DNA from: Hyalella azteca | Taxonomy: Eukaryota; Arthropoda; Malacostraca; Amphipoda; Hyalellidae | Direction of reading: 5' to 3' | Assembly: GCF_000764305.2 (NCBI RefSeq) | Contig: NW_025945905.1 | Span: 1-64,000, forward strand | Length of the DNA stretch: 64,000 bases | Part shown: in pieces, positions 28,125 to 39,656 of the stretch | How the letters are laid out: every line of letters starts with the position of its first letter | Position numbering within the stretch: the first letter of the stretch is position 1 | Position numbers and translations under genes: made by a program | Notes under the pieces: model-generated | Told to the model about the DNA's origin: nothing | The model's database searches: none | What the model saw: the letters and a program-made list of their open reading frames with translations, nothing else

Positions 28125-29110
28125 TTACCGACGACCGGCGGCTCGCAAGGCGACGAGGTTCTTGGAGCCGAGCAGCGTGTTGAGAAGTTCTGAGTTGCGC
28201 TTGGGCATGCGGGTTCTGAGTAGCCACGCCGCCAAGTCATCGGACGTGGCGCCGGCATAGGGACCATCCCCGTCAACCTTGGGGCAGAGGAAAGCATTAA
28301 AGTTTATACTAAATCCCTGGTGAATTCGTGTAGATATAAAGAAGTATTATGCACGATGGGTTGTAAAACTATTTGAACTATCTGAGTTAAGATGTTTTAA
28401 GAAATTTATGGATTAAAATGGAATTATTAGGCAAAATTTAATATCTATGAAAACTTTGATAATTTTAGCACCATGTCGCTTTGACATCGAACGTCATCCA
28501 TGACGAATGCCAACAGCTCGCCGTCGCGAATATGATGGAAAAAAAATTTATATATCCATGATTTGAATATTTGTCTTTGTGTTATGAAATTAATCGTAAC
28601 TTTGTTGGTAGAAATTAACATAAGTAACGTATATTTACCGTATCTTGATTTAGATCCAGGCAAAAGTAAGCTTCTAACTCTCCTTAGCAGCGAGATTAAT
28701 AATTTTTGCAGTGCTGGTTGATGGTACATAGAATAACAGCGTGTGTTGTACTCAATTACATATCATTTGATTTAAAAATTGATTCATTGCAAGATTAGCA
28801 CGGGCATCACTCAAAAGAGTAAAACCAATTTCTCGAGACTGGGTTGTGATCTTGAGTGACAAGTCGTTGGTTTGGTCAGGAGAAAATAATTTCTATATAA
28901 TTTTATCATCGCTTCACTCAGATGTGGCCAAAATTAAGTTATTAAAGTTCACAACGCCAAGTTAATCGTCAGCGTAGAGGTTATATTACTCACAACACCA
29001 AGTTCATCGTCAGCATAGAGGTCTGCGTGGCGTCTGGGCTGACATGTCACCAGGACGAAGCAGAGAGCGCAGCTCAGCATCAACAGAGTCAGAGGCTTCA
29101 GAGAGGCCAT
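28125..29110 (-). CDS. PDH: pigment-dispersing hormone (PDH/PDF) neuropeptide precursor
   Basis: Two coding exons on the minus strand, 29110-28994 and 28277-28125, join in phase 0 (donor GTGAGT, acceptor CTTTCCTCTGCCCCAAG) to an 89-residue prepropeptide. Residues 1-23 are a signal peptide (MASLKPLTLLMLSCALCFVLV). A precursor-related peptide follows, ending RTRMPKR at the dibasic site, then the 20-residue peptide NSELLNTLLGSKNLVALRAA and Gly-Arg-Arg-stop. The Gly provides the C-terminal amide. The NSEL(L/I)N(T/S)LLG start is diagnostic of the PDH/PDF family; the second half differs from decapod beta-PDH. Members are secreted by neurosecretory cells, disperse chromatophore and eye pigment, and act as circadian transmitters through a class B GPCR. 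The ATG directly follows a splice-acceptor-like CAG, so a non-coding upstream exon is expected (candidate at 39533-39625). AATAAA (minus) at 27881-27876 could end the transcript. Confidence 0.9.
28950..29031 (-). repeat. 41-bp tandem duplication at the PDH signal-exon donor
   Basis: The end of the first coding exon and its donor (CACAACACCAAGTTCATCGT on plus) is repeated 41 bp downstream in the intron (CACAACGCCAAGTTAATCGT). The intronic copy has GTGAAC instead of GTGAGT, so it has lost the donor. Confidence 0.8.
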
Positions 29111-29446
29111 CTGTGGACATTATTAATTTAAGTAATAATTAAATTATTGCATCGAAATCTATTTGAAGCGTAAGATGAATTTTAGGCTTTTAACATTTTT
29201 ATTTCGAATTAAGTCTCAGAAGTAGACATATTTGGTGTAAAGGAGACTGATTAAACAATTATTTGGCTCTACATAGGTTAAATCTAAAATACAAATTTAT
29301 CTTTTGGTTTATTGGCATAAAGGCGGTTTTTCCGACCACTGTCCGCGGACTGATGGCAGCCAAAATCTGGCGGTTAAAGTTCAACCCAATCTGATCAGAG
29401 GCCGCGCTATCAAAATTTGTTACGAGTTCGTAAGTCCTCCAGCGAA

Positions 29447-29665
29447 TCACTGACAGCTTTTCAAGGTATCACTGATAGCTTTTCAAGGTATCACTGATAG
29501 CATTCAAGGTATCACTGATAGCTTTTCAAGGTATCACTGATAGCATTCAAGGTATCACTGATAGCTTTTCAAGGTATCACTGATAGCTTTTCAAGGTATC
29601 ACTGACAGCTTTTCAAGGTATCACTGATAGCATTCAAGGTATCACTGATAGTTTTTCAAGATCAA
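29447..29665. repeat. 20-22-bp minisatellite
   Basis: About ten units of TATCACTGATAGCTTTTCAAGG, alternating with a 20-bp variant having GCATTCAAGG. It lies upstream of the PDH coding exons on the minus strand, in its presumed first intron. Confidence 0.85.
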
Positions 29666-29669
29666 AGAC

Positions 29670-32600
29670 AATTAATGAATATTCCGGTATGTTTGCTCAA
29701 CTGAGTGTTCCTAGTACGGCTGCAAGCCTGCATCACAATTAAAGCTCATTTGGCCAAAGCAAGCTACTTTCATAGTTATATAAAACGGCCCGCTTGACAC
29801 GTTTGATTTAAACTGAACGATACAGCTTTTGGACATTCATTAATACAGCTGTTGGACTCACGTCGAACATTTGTTTGAGAGCTATAAAAAAGTCCAGCAT
29901 TCTAGAATTATTCATTTGGAAAGTTGACAGCTTCATCAATCGTTCGCTGCTTCTGACAACGTTGTTTAATTTTAAAACCTTACACGTGTTTGGGACTTTT
30001 TGCTTTGCAAAAAATGAACTAAATTTTCCTGTGCTCAAACTAACCGTATTTTCATTGCGTACTTTTTGCAGGTTTTTGAAATTTCAAAGTATTTGTGATA
30101 ATTTAGGTAACAAATTTCCTATTTCTTGCATTTAGATGACAAAGATTAAGTATGACCGGACCTGAGCCGACAGTTTTGGCTGTTTGATCTCAACCGGCGT
30201 ATTTATTCCTACATTTAAAGACTTTTGACTCCTACGCCAGGGTTCACACACTTCTCATATCCTCGCTCTGAGCTCTAGCTCTCTCCATTCCCATCCATTT
30301 ATCATTATTTCTTTAAATACCGTTAATCTTTAAAATACGTTAAATGTCATTGTTGCTATTTGTACTTGAAATCACGTTCAGGGTAACGCTTTGCTTGGTA
30401 TCCAATAAGGAAGTGTTTCGCAATATCGTCCTGTCATAGGTTGGCGAAATGATCCATGCTTAACTTCAGAGGTGATGTAGACGGTGCTTCGAATATTTTC
30501 TATCGGTTCGTCACAGTATTATATTTCAAAATCAATGATGGTGTCGAAAACATGCAAATAATGCAGACGACCTGGCAAAAGGAAATAAACACACATTTTC
30601 ACATTATCTAGTTATTAAAGTTTCATTTGTTCTTCTCATTTGATAATCTACGAAGGGTTTTCCAAAAAAAAATTATTGCAAATAATGTTCGCAAAAAAAA
30701 TAATGGCACTTACAAGCTTATTTAAAACAAATAAAATGATCTTTTAAAGATCAGGCGATGTATACAAAATGCATCAACCAATAGATGTCGACAGCAGAAT
30801 TGATCCCAAACCTCGCTAAATACTCATAATGAAAAACGTGCGCCTTTTCGTGAAAAAGTCACTCGTGCACGCGTATAGTATACAAGTTTTCACGAACTCT
30901 CATGAATTGGACATCAAAATATCATATTATTTCTTCGACTTGCTGAACTAATAGTACGCAGAATTCCAAAATAATGTATTATCTCTTCGATTTTCTGAAC
31001 TAAAAGTAAAAAGTACGCAGAATTCACCCTTAATAAAAATATTGTTGCGCCTTCAAGATCTGAGGTTTCTGCTTAATCCGCGGCGACCGTCGCTGCCGTG
31101 ATCAGTTTGGCGCGAAGAACTGAGTTGATAAAACCTAAGTTGAAGGAGACGATCGATGTTTTGGTCGTGTTTGCTTGGAGGCTCTAGCAAACACGATCAA
31201 ATTGAGACTTTGAAGTGGAGCTGTCAAGTTTCACTCGCCTGAAATTACTTCTAAGTAAAGAAAACGAAAAACTGCTACTTTACATCAGCCTTTATCGATT
31301 ATATATGCATGCAAGACGACAGTCCGCAGTGCTACTTAGGTCATATATCTACCATGAACTGCAGGTCATATATATACTTAACATATGTCTGCACTCTACA
31401 GGTCATCTATCTACAACGCGTATTGCAACTACGACGCATATTGCATGGTATTTATGCTTCGACTGTTAATTATAAAATGTTCTGTTGCATAATTTATAGG
31501 TGCTTCACTTTATCTTAAAAGTTTTTCGATGTACACATCACTCCTGCATAAAGAGATATCCTCCATGAGAGTCAAAATAAAAATTTTCGCTATCGGGCTG
31601 CATTTTTCTCGAACTGAGAAGAACTACCTTATAGGTTGTTATCCCTAACTGACCGCCCTCAGCTGAGTTTAAATCATGTAGGCTTGTTACGGATTGTTTC
31701 CTAATCAAGCAGTGTATTTGCACATTCAATTTACATTTAACATTGAAGAACAAATACTATTATTTAGTACATATATCAAATGAAGGAGAATCAAATAATT
31801 ATGAAATTCTATGACACGTCACTCACGTACATTGACACCAGCGGTTTCCACTCTCAATCGCAACGCAAGTCATCATTTGAGGTGCTAAAGTTAAACAAAC
31901 GAAGGCTCGTCCCTCACATCTTGAGATAGTTTAACCATTCTCGATGATAGTTTTAATCATTCTCAATGATTGTGTCCCCGGCCAGGCTTGAAGTGAAGGT
32001 TAATTTAGGCCACTGATGATCTACAGTAAACTTTTGGCCCTTAAAACTGCGCTCCGCTGCACATTCGTGACGCTTCGAAATTAACATCAAGATCAAGGCC
32101 TGTGATGAGCGCAAGGGTCTTTCATCGACTTGTGTTTAAGGTGATCGAAGAGGTGTTTTGTGCTCGTAAATTACTTGATGATACTTAATCATAATATTTG
32201 CATTCCCTTTTGAGGTGACCATAAATTAGATTTCTAAACACACCGGTGATTTGTCAAATTTATCGTTGATAATTTGGTAATAATAGAATGAATTTCCTTT
32301 GCAAAATGTGGCAGTTGTTGAGAATTCGGCTACAAATAACCCGGGTATGTTAGGGTTCGGCAAGAAGAATTACGTTTCCTCAATTATTTTTTGTGTTGCT
32401 TGCGTCAATGAGAGTTCAACTTCTTTTCTTTAGTTTTCCTTTGTATCGATTAATTTGAAATAAAAATCAGTTATGCAGCGGTATATTCTGTATCTATACC
32501 ATTCATGTGCCACTAAATTGTAAGTTCATTTTCTCATTAGTAAGAACATTTCTCATTAGTAATTTACTGCAAGTTATTTAGTAATTATACTATCGCTAAT

Positions 32601-33060
32601 ATACAAGTATCCCTTTAAAGTTATTCCTGAATCTACGATGCAAGTTTGAAAAAACTGGACTTGTGGATTAATTAAAGGAAATCAAGGGGACATGAATTTT
32701 TGGACTCATTATACTTTGGAGCAATAAGTAAAACTGAACAAATGTTAAACATAGCATGTATGAAAATAGAGAAATTTTTTCGAAACTTTATTGTCGTTAT
32801 AAATATTTTCAAATTGTGTAGTCAAATTCTTTCGCAAGGAATATTGAATGCTTAAATGTTGAATAATTTGTTGTACGGGATCTTTACTTACATTTCAATT
32901 TTAACAGTATTTTTAGTAATTATAAATACTATTCTGTTTGTGTTACATTTTTTACAAATGTTAGGACTATTTTGTCAGTATGTTTTATGCTTCTATGATG
33001 AGTGTTTAGGGAATTATCTTACATAATTATGATGAGCGATGAGTGTTTAGGGAACTTAGG
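29670..33060. other. no coding gene found (presumed PDH intron 1)
   Basis: AT-rich sequence without recognisable open frames. An imperfect hairpin (GGTCGTGTTTGCT / AGCAAACACGATC) lies at about 31161-31198. Confidence 0.4.
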
Positions 33061-33074
33061 GAATCAACTTAATT

Positions 33075-34518
33075 CAGTTCAGTTCAGTTCAGTTCTCTCC
33101 GCGCCATAAGGCGCACAAGGCTTGGACGTCACTCCTCCACTGGGTCCGGTTTGCAGCTGCCTGCCGTGCTATGTTCCACAGAGTTCCAGCCTGCTTGGTT
33201 TATCTCCTCTTCCACCATTCGCCTCCAAGTTGTTTTTGGGCGTCCTCTCTTCCTCCTTCCTTCAGGTGCCCACCCGAGGGCCACAGCACAGTCACTTGCT
33301 CTGTCCTTCCTCAACACATGGCCCACCCAGTTCCACCGCCGTCTCCTCACCACATCACTGATTTTCTCCACTTCTGTCATATCAAGAACCGACTTGTTTG
33401 AGATGTGTTGCTGCCATCGGATCTTGAAAATCTTCCGTAAGCATTTGGTCTGAAAGATATCTAGTTTTCTCTCTTCTCCCTTGGTTAGTTTCCAGGTCTC
33501 ACATCCGTATAACAAAATTGAAAGAACCAGGCTCTTGAACAGGGAGGTTTTGGTCTTTCTGCTGATGTTTCTGGCTTGCCAGATGTTTGTTAGTCTTTTG
33601 AATTGCGTGCTTGCCATTGCCACTCGCCTCCTCACATCCACTGTGCTCCCACCATCCTTAGTGACGTTTGCACCCAGATATGTGAAGCTCTCCACTTCCT
33701 CCACCTCGCTCTCTCCAGCCCTCAGCTTGTTGTTGCTCCCGCTGTTGACCTTCAATATCTTGCATTTCTTGGCATTCAGTTTTAGCCCCACTTTTGCCGC
33801 ATTACTCTCTAACCTGGTTGTTTTTTGCTGCAGGTGATTCATTGTTGAAGACAGAAGGGCAATGTCATCTGCAAAGTCAAGGTCCTCCAGCATGGTCGTT
33901 AAATTCCATCTGAGCCCAGTTCTTTCACCTTCCACAGTCCTGCGCATTACCCAGTCGATCACAAGGAGGAACAAAAAACCTGACATGCAACACCCCTGTT
34001 TCACTCCTGTCCTTACTGGAAACCACTCTGTTGTTTCGTTCTCATCGATCACGGAGCACTGAAAGTCCTCGTAGAGAGTCCTGACTAGCCGGATCAGCTT
34101 CTGAGGTATTCCATATTGGCGCATGATGGCCCAAAGGCTGTCTCGGTGTATTGAATGAAATGCCTTCTCAAAATCAACGAAGTGGACGTACAATGTAGCG
34201 TTCCATTCGTTGGCTTGCTCTAGGATGTTTCTGAGAATGAATATCTGGTCGACAGTTCCTCTTCCCCTCCTGAAGCCTGCTTGTTCCTTCCTGAGCAATG
34301 TATCCACTCCACCTTGAATCCTGTTGATGAGAATCTTGCTGAGCACCTTGCTGGCCAGAGGCAACAATGTAACTCCCCTCCAGTTACCACAGTCCTGAAG
34401 GTTCCCTCGTTTTGGGATTTTGCAAATGAGTCCCTTGGTCCACTGTGTCGGCACCGTCTCTTGGTCCCAAATCAAGTCAAATATCCGGCATAAATATCAA
34501 ATCAAATCAACATCATCA
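33075..34518 (-). mobile_element. 5'-truncated RTE-like LINE with 13-bp TSD
   Basis: The element is bounded by the perfect 13-bp direct repeat AATCAACTTAATT (33062-33074 and 34519-34531). Its 3' end on the minus strand finishes in a short (ACTGA)n run, as expected for RTE-clade elements, which end in short tandem repeats instead of poly(A). The 5' end is cut within the RT domain. The open frame is uninterrupted and the target duplication exact, both signs of a recent insertion. It sits in the presumed first intron of the PDH gene, in sense orientation. Confidence 0.85.
33129..34475 (-). CDS. RTE-type LINE reverse transcriptase, N-terminally truncated
   Basis: 448 codons without a break. RT blocks are in order: WRGVTLLPLASKVLSKIL, KEQAGFRRGRGTVDQIF, VDFEKAFHSIHRD, GVKQGCCMSGFLF, and the catalytic LDFADDIALLS. 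Then come LNAKKCKIL, FTYLGANVTKDGG, SILLYGCETWKL and the C-terminal RRRWNWVGHVLR and RRKRGRPKTTWRR regions typical of RTE-BovB-like elements. The apurinic endonuclease and the first RT block are missing, so it is unlikely to act alone. It lies inside the mobile element above and is not a host gene. Confidence 0.88.
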   Translation of the reverse strand: MIWDQETVPTQWTKGLICKIPKRGNLQDCGNWRGVTLLPLASKVLSKILINRIQGGVDTLLRKEQAGFRRGRGTVDQIFILRNILEQANEWNATLYVHFVDFEKAFHSIHRDSLWAIMRQYGIPQKLIRLVRTLYEDFQCSVIDENETTEWFPVRTGVKQGCCMSGFLFLLVIDWVMRRTVEGERTGLRWNLTTMLEDLDFADDIALLSSTMNHLQQKTTRLESNAAKVGLKLNAKKCKILKVNSGSNNKLRAGESEVEEVESFTYLGANVTKDGGSTVDVRRRVAMASTQFKRLTNIWQARNISRKTKTSLFKSLVLSILLYGCETWKLTKGEERKLDIFQTKCLRKIFKIRWQQHISNKSVLDMTEVEKISDVVRRRRWNWVGHVLRKDRASDCAVALGWAPEGRRKRGRPKTTWRRMVEEEINQAGWNSVEHSTAGSCKPDPVEE

Positions 34519-34689
34519 AATCAACTTAATTACAGGCATAAATATACTGAACACTACATTACTTCATACCATGATTTAAAAAAAAAACACGCTAAATAAA
34601 TAAACTTATTTAAAATAATTTTGATTGATTTTAAAATAATTTTGATCTCATTGATTTTGTTGCGCTCCATGTATTTTGATAGGTTATGA

Positions 34690-35200
34690 CGAAATTCGGT
34701 CATGTTCCGTCAGAAAATTGCTTCCAACAATCTAAGTTTATCATAAAACAGTGGAAATATTTGTTACAAATTTTTACGCAGAGGTCTGGATATTTTTTAC
34801 CAGGTTTGAAACCCGCCCTTATAAAGTTATACAAATTTGAGGAAAAAGTTGGCGCAATTTGTATTTTTTAATAGTAGTGAAATTAATTTTTAATAATGAA
34901 ACCTTTTGAAAAGTGAACAACTCTGTTTACAAGTGTTATTTATGTTATTGGGAGTTGAGCAGCTTAATTTTAGGAGTAAAAACACGTCAAGAAAATCGAG
35001 CAATATACTTTACATGATACAACCCAGCTTGCATATCGAGCAATTTCTTAAGGCTGAGGTTAAGTTTCTCAGTCGGTTACAGACTTGTCATTTTCGGGGC
35101 GATTTTTTCCTCGTTTTTCGCTGCCATTGTTTCGATGGCACGACGGGCGGTGAGCTGCGGGCGACAACTGCGGTTCACTACTAAAAAAATCCCGAACTGA
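34690..35200. other. no gene found
   Basis: AT-rich sequence; short open frames without protein-like features. Confidence 0.4.
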
Positions 35201-35221
35201 AGGCTACTACACGCACGCACT

Positions 35222-35815
35222 ACACTCTGTTGCTTTAGAACTGAGGGCTTCAGGCTCGTCCTCTCTTGCTTTAGAACTGAGGGCTTCAGGCTCGCCCTCT
35301 GTTGCATTAGAACTGAGGGCTTCAGGCTCGTCCTCTCTTGCTTTAGAACTGAGGGCTTCGGGCTCGCCCTCTGTTGCTTTAGAACTGAGGGCTTCATGGC
35401 TCGTCATCTGTTGCTTTAAAACTGAGGGCTTCAGGCTCGTCCTCTGTTGCTTTATAACTGAGGGCTTCAGGCTTGCCCTCTGTTGCTTTTAGAACTGAGG
35501 GTTTCAAGCTCGCCTTCTGTTGCTTTTAGAACTGAGGGCTTCAGGCTCACCCTCTGTTGCTTTTAGAACTGAGGGCTTCAGGCTCTCCCTCTGTTGCTTT
35601 AGAACTAAGGGCTTCAGGCTCGCCCTCTGTTGCTTTAGAGCTGAGGGCTTCAGGCTCGCCCTCTGTTGCCTTTAGAACTGAATGCTTCAGGCTCGCTTTT
35701 TGTTGCTAAAAACTGAACACTTCAGGGCTCGCCTTCTATTGCTTTAGAACTGATCGCTTCAGGCTCGCCTTCTGTTGCTTTAGGACTGAGGGCTTCTCGT
35801 TTACCCTTCTACAAC
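35222..35815. repeat. 36-bp minisatellite, about 16 copies
   Basis: The unit TTGCTTTAGAACTGAGGGCT plus TCAGGCTCGTCCTCTC repeats with substitutions. The left units are exactly 36 bp, so they keep frames open and create artificial repetitive open frames on the minus strand (35077-35407). Later units with 1-bp indels break them. Confidence 0.9.
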
Positions 35816-36245
35816 TTGAAGCTGCAGATATTATATTATTTTAATGATACGTCCTCAAGAATCCACTAGATTTGATTCGCTGATCCAACGTCTCGTTGTC
35901 TCTGACACTTGTACGAAATTAATAAAAAAGTATATGTAAGGACTCCACCTTTTCCCAATATCCTCACAGATTGTTCACACACAGATCGTTCCTCACAGAT
36001 TTCAAATGTCGAATAATATTTAAACGCAGAGTCTTCCTAAATAATATAGGGGCTCTCGTCAACGTCAAGTGAAATAAATATTTTTAGATGAAGGGCAGCC
36101 ACTAGCGTCTGTATAGGCTCAGAAGGAATCCCGGTGTCTGTCCAAAATGTTTGAATTACGTCCATAAGAAATGGCTTAGGAAATATGTGGCTAAGAAAAA
36201 ATGAGCGGTGGTGAAAAAGTGTTCTTAGCACTGATGGAATGCATA

Positions 36246-36543
36246 TGTCGTGCCGAAATCGCGGAATTAGCGATTCTATCAAATCGGCAGCCAGTTTGCC
36301 GAATCTGAGGAATCAGCGTTTCGTTGCTAATTTAGAAAATCGAACGTTAGAGTTTGAAGATAAATTGACAGATAGAGTTAGAAAAGGTTAGGGCTTGTTC
36401 CTTTATATTTAAATATTAAAAAAAGAACTTGACTAACTGACCTAACCCCAGATTCCTATAGTATAGAAATGCTGCTTCTACAGATTCGGCAAACTGGCTG
36501 CTGATTCCATGGAATCAACAATTTCGCGATTTTGGCACGACAC
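36246..36543. mobile_element. ~300-bp MITE with ~62-bp inverted repeats
   Basis: TGTCGTGCCGAAATCGCGGA at 36246 onward is complementary over about 62 bp to 36481-36543 (TCGCGATTTTGGCACGACA), with few mismatches. ATAT-like bases flank both ends. No coding capacity; superfamily uncertain. Confidence 0.75.
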
Positions 36544-36989
36544 ATATAAAATTAGTAAAGTGCATTATTAACATCGAAAAATATTTACTGTAGAATTTGA
36601 AGTGTGCAAATGATCATACTTCGTAAGCAATAGTATATATAAATTACTATTATTTGAATGATAGAAAATCATGAATGGTTCTATTTTTGTCGCAGCAACA
36701 CAGACAACGCTAAATGGAATACATTGCGTTTTCAGGCTTTGTTAACTGGGTATTCACTTTCGCTCTATTAAAGCAAGGTATTCCAAAATAAGATTGCGCG
36801 TTTTTCATTTAATATACCGGAAATTATTTTGCGTGTATATGACTTAGGTTGGTTTAACATATTTTGGTGTAACACCGAAAGACTCAAGTTCTGATATTTT
36901 AATTATAATTTCGTTGGTGTAAGAAATTCAAATGAATGAGAGCTGCATTTCCTGACAATTTATTCGAAAAGTTATGCTATCAACTTCAT

Positions 36990-37165
36990 TTTAGCGCATT
37001 TTCTCATTTATGGAAAAAAGGCGCTATTGTGCTCGTCATATCCGTCCGTCTGTCCGTCCGTCTGTCCGTCCGTCTGTCTGTTCGTCTGTCCGTGACCACG
37101 TTTTAGTCGACGAGAAAATGCGCTCTCTGTCACTCGCTGCAGTGAGTACTGAGTTATTATTTTTT
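36990..37165 (+). repeat. dispersed ~150-bp repeat, copy 3
   Basis: Third copy of the family at 4199 and 11419, with an expanded TCCGTCTGTCCGTCCG run at 37047-37093. Confidence 0.75.
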
Positions 37166-37424
37166 TTCGATACTCCAATTATAAAATTTTACACAATGAA
37201 AATTTGAGAAAACTAAATCATAGTTTTTAAAAAATTCCTCTCAACCAGGACTTACGCTGACGCTGTTAATAATCCTTATTGCATAAATCATACCAAGACT
37301 CCCTGATTCAGTTAAATTTGGTCATCCTTATTACGCAGATCTTGCGGAGATAATTCAATTTAAGTCGCCTGGGACAGCCTCTTCCCTCCGGAGAATATGA
37401 TGCTTCTACCTCATGTCATTTACT

Positions 37425-37690
37425 CCGTTGAAAATGAAGAGGCTTCCTTTGAAAGTCGAGTTTCTTCTGTTGAAATGAAAAGGGCTTCCGTTGTAAATTA
37501 AGAGGCATTCGTTGAAAATGAAGAGGCATTCGTTGAAAATTAGGAGGGGTTCCGTTGAAAGTGAACAGGCTTCAGTTGAAAATGAAGAGGTCCCATTGAG
37601 AAATATGGGGCTTTCATTGAAAATGAAGAGGCTTCAGTTGAAAATGAAGAGATCCCAATACGAAATATAAGCCTTTCGTTGAAAATGAAA
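37425..37690. repeat. ~20-bp tandem repeat
   Basis: Units of GTTGAAAATGAAGAGGCTTC recur about twelve times with drift. The sequence from here to 38820 holds no gene that I can support. Confidence 0.7.
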
Positions 37691-38822
37691 AGCTACGAAA
37701 AATGACGTCATCTATATGACCCATATTTGTTTCTTTGGCTTCCTATATAATGATCAATGCAGTCAATTATTGTTCGATTTTCTCTACAGTAGCTGAAGAT
37801 AACATTAGCGTAACATGAAGCATTTTTTGAACTGCAAACTGCTTCGGATACTTAGAATGGATGTTCGCCGCAAAATGATAACTAAAATGTATTATTTTCT
37901 TTAATTGGGATTGAAAACGTACGATTAAACGTGCGACTAAGCGTACATTTCTTTGAGTAAATTAATTTACTGCGCCAGGATGTTGTGTACAACACAAAAA
38001 TTCATAGTAAAAACATGGGATGAATTGACGCCAAAGAAACTTTCTCGAATTCATGCTCTACTGGATTCATGGTATATAAAAGCATTACAAACTTGAATAA
38101 TTTTACTTAAAAACAATGCGTCTCGCAACATATTTATCTAACAGAAAAGCTAACCCGTTGTTCGCCACCGGGTTTTCTGTTAACTAAATTACCAAGTTTG
38201 CATGCTTTTTTTAACACGGGAAAATGAGTCGAAGAATTAGTTAAGGTCAGTTCTGCCTGAAAGTCTACGGTAAACGAGTTTAACATTTAATTTACTTTCA
38301 GTTTTAGTTTCGTGCCCACACTGCTCGTCAACCTATGTCATTATTTTGACTTTATTAACCATTACTCATAAATAAATTCATCTAATGATTCAGAGTGAAT
38401 AATGCTCAAGTAGTTTAATTTTTCTTCTGAAAACTCGTTTTTAGATTACTTAATGAATAAATATTTTCCAAAAATTTTAGTAAATAATTACTCTAATCTT
38501 TCATTTATTTTTATAATATACACAATTTGTGACCTACTAAAGTTTTCAGACTTTTTCCAAAACTTGCGAGTGGCCTTGGAATTCTTTCGATGACTTCAGC
38601 GCTTTAACTCATACTGCAACTTTCTTCATTGAATGGATTAATTTCTCAGATATTTTTAACGGATGCTCGATGTTGAATTCCCTTGAATTCAATACAGTTG
38701 AATTCAAAGGCAAGTTCTTAACGTTTATCTCTTGGTGCAAATGAGTGGATTAATTCTTCATGTCATTGAACGCTTCCACTATTTGATGTAGCTCTAGCGA
38801 GCATATGCTGGCCTAGTCTAGT

Positions 38823-38922
38823 GCCATGTTATCAAGAAAAGTTCTTGATAACATGGCAAAAAAAGAACTCAAAAAGTTCTTTATTTAAATCTAACGTAGA
38901 AAAGTTCTTCGTTAGATTTAAA
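38823..38922. repeat. two adjacent perfect palindromic hairpins
   Basis: The first has 16-bp perfect arms (38823-38838 and 38842-38857; GCCATGTTATCAAGAA) with a 3-base loop. The second has 13-bp perfect arms (38884-38896 and 38910-38922; TTTAAATCTAACG). AGTTCTT recurs in both hairpins. They lie about 0.7 kb downstream (minus strand) of the TATA promoter at 39.65 kb. Confidence 0.85.
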
Positions 38923-39532
38923 CAAATACTCCAGTTAAAGTTATGTGCATTTTTTTCTAAATACTGACAATTGTTTCCCGGATTCTGATTTTCCCTTCTA
39001 GTTTGGATGTGCAAGGATATAGCAGCTTTGACAAATATTTCCAAAAGTGTCGAAATAAAATAATGCTATCTTTTTGCAAGTATCTAATTTAATATATGAT
39101 ATATATATATTTATATATGTGGTCGGCACATTTAATAATTTGTGGTGCAATATTTCTTCTTGTACTCTGATATTTGCTGAGCCTTGAACACTTTTAGATT
39201 AAAGAATATTGCATTTTAATAATTAGAGAATTAAAATTATTTGAATTCATTCAATGATAATTATGGATCATATTCTTTCATATCAATATATGCATTTTAA
39301 GGTAATTTTTGTTGTGTGTAATTTATTATCCTCTACGTCTACGGTATTGCATTTAACTCACAATTCACTAATTCAGCGTTGAAAAATAATGCACGTATAT
39401 TTTATTTAAGTTGATCGAAAAAGATATTCACAGATCTTATTTCATGAAAGATGTAAGCTCTACGATACATGCAAGTTTTTTTCATTGCTTCAATTATTCC
39501 TTCATATTTTAAAGATAGTATTCATTCCTTAC

Positions 39533-39656
39533 CTCGTTAAATGCGATAATGTTCAGCTGCCAAGCACCAAAGACACCGCAGAGCTCAGGGCGAAATCCGT
39601 GCGCTACAGAGACGTGGATGCGACTGTGACCCGAGCCCCGCTACAGGCTTTATATA
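39533..39656 (-). promoter_or_regulatory. TATA promoter and non-coding first exon (candidate PDH start)
   Basis: On the minus strand TATATAAAG (39656-39648) is followed 31 nt later by an initiator-like CAGT (start near 39625). About 93 nt without any ATG follow, ending in ACGAG and a strong donor GTAAGG at 39532. The only minus-strand coding gene downstream that starts right after an acceptor is PDH (ATG 29110). I infer this is its 5' UTR exon, with an intron of about 10.4 kb. The transcript link is not shown by sequence alone. Confidence 0.5.

Noticed and set aside
28013..28297. 94-codon minus-strand open frame overlapping the PDH mature-peptide exon
   Set aside because: It is the wrong frame. 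The PDH frame has the signal peptide, phase-0 splice, KR site and amidation signal; this frame gives no recognisable protein.
29447..29665. CRISPR-like array of alternating repeats
   Set aside because: Units are directly tandem without unique spacers, and the genome is eukaryotic.
35077..35407. Repetitive open frames (KPSVLKQQRAS and EALSSKATEGEP types)
   Set aside because: They arise because the minisatellite unit is 36 bp, divisible by three; there is no start context and the frame breaks when units change length.
37010..37207. 65-codon plus-strand frame with SVRPSVRPSV repeats
   Set aside because: It is translation of the TCCGTCTG microsatellite in a dispersed repeat.
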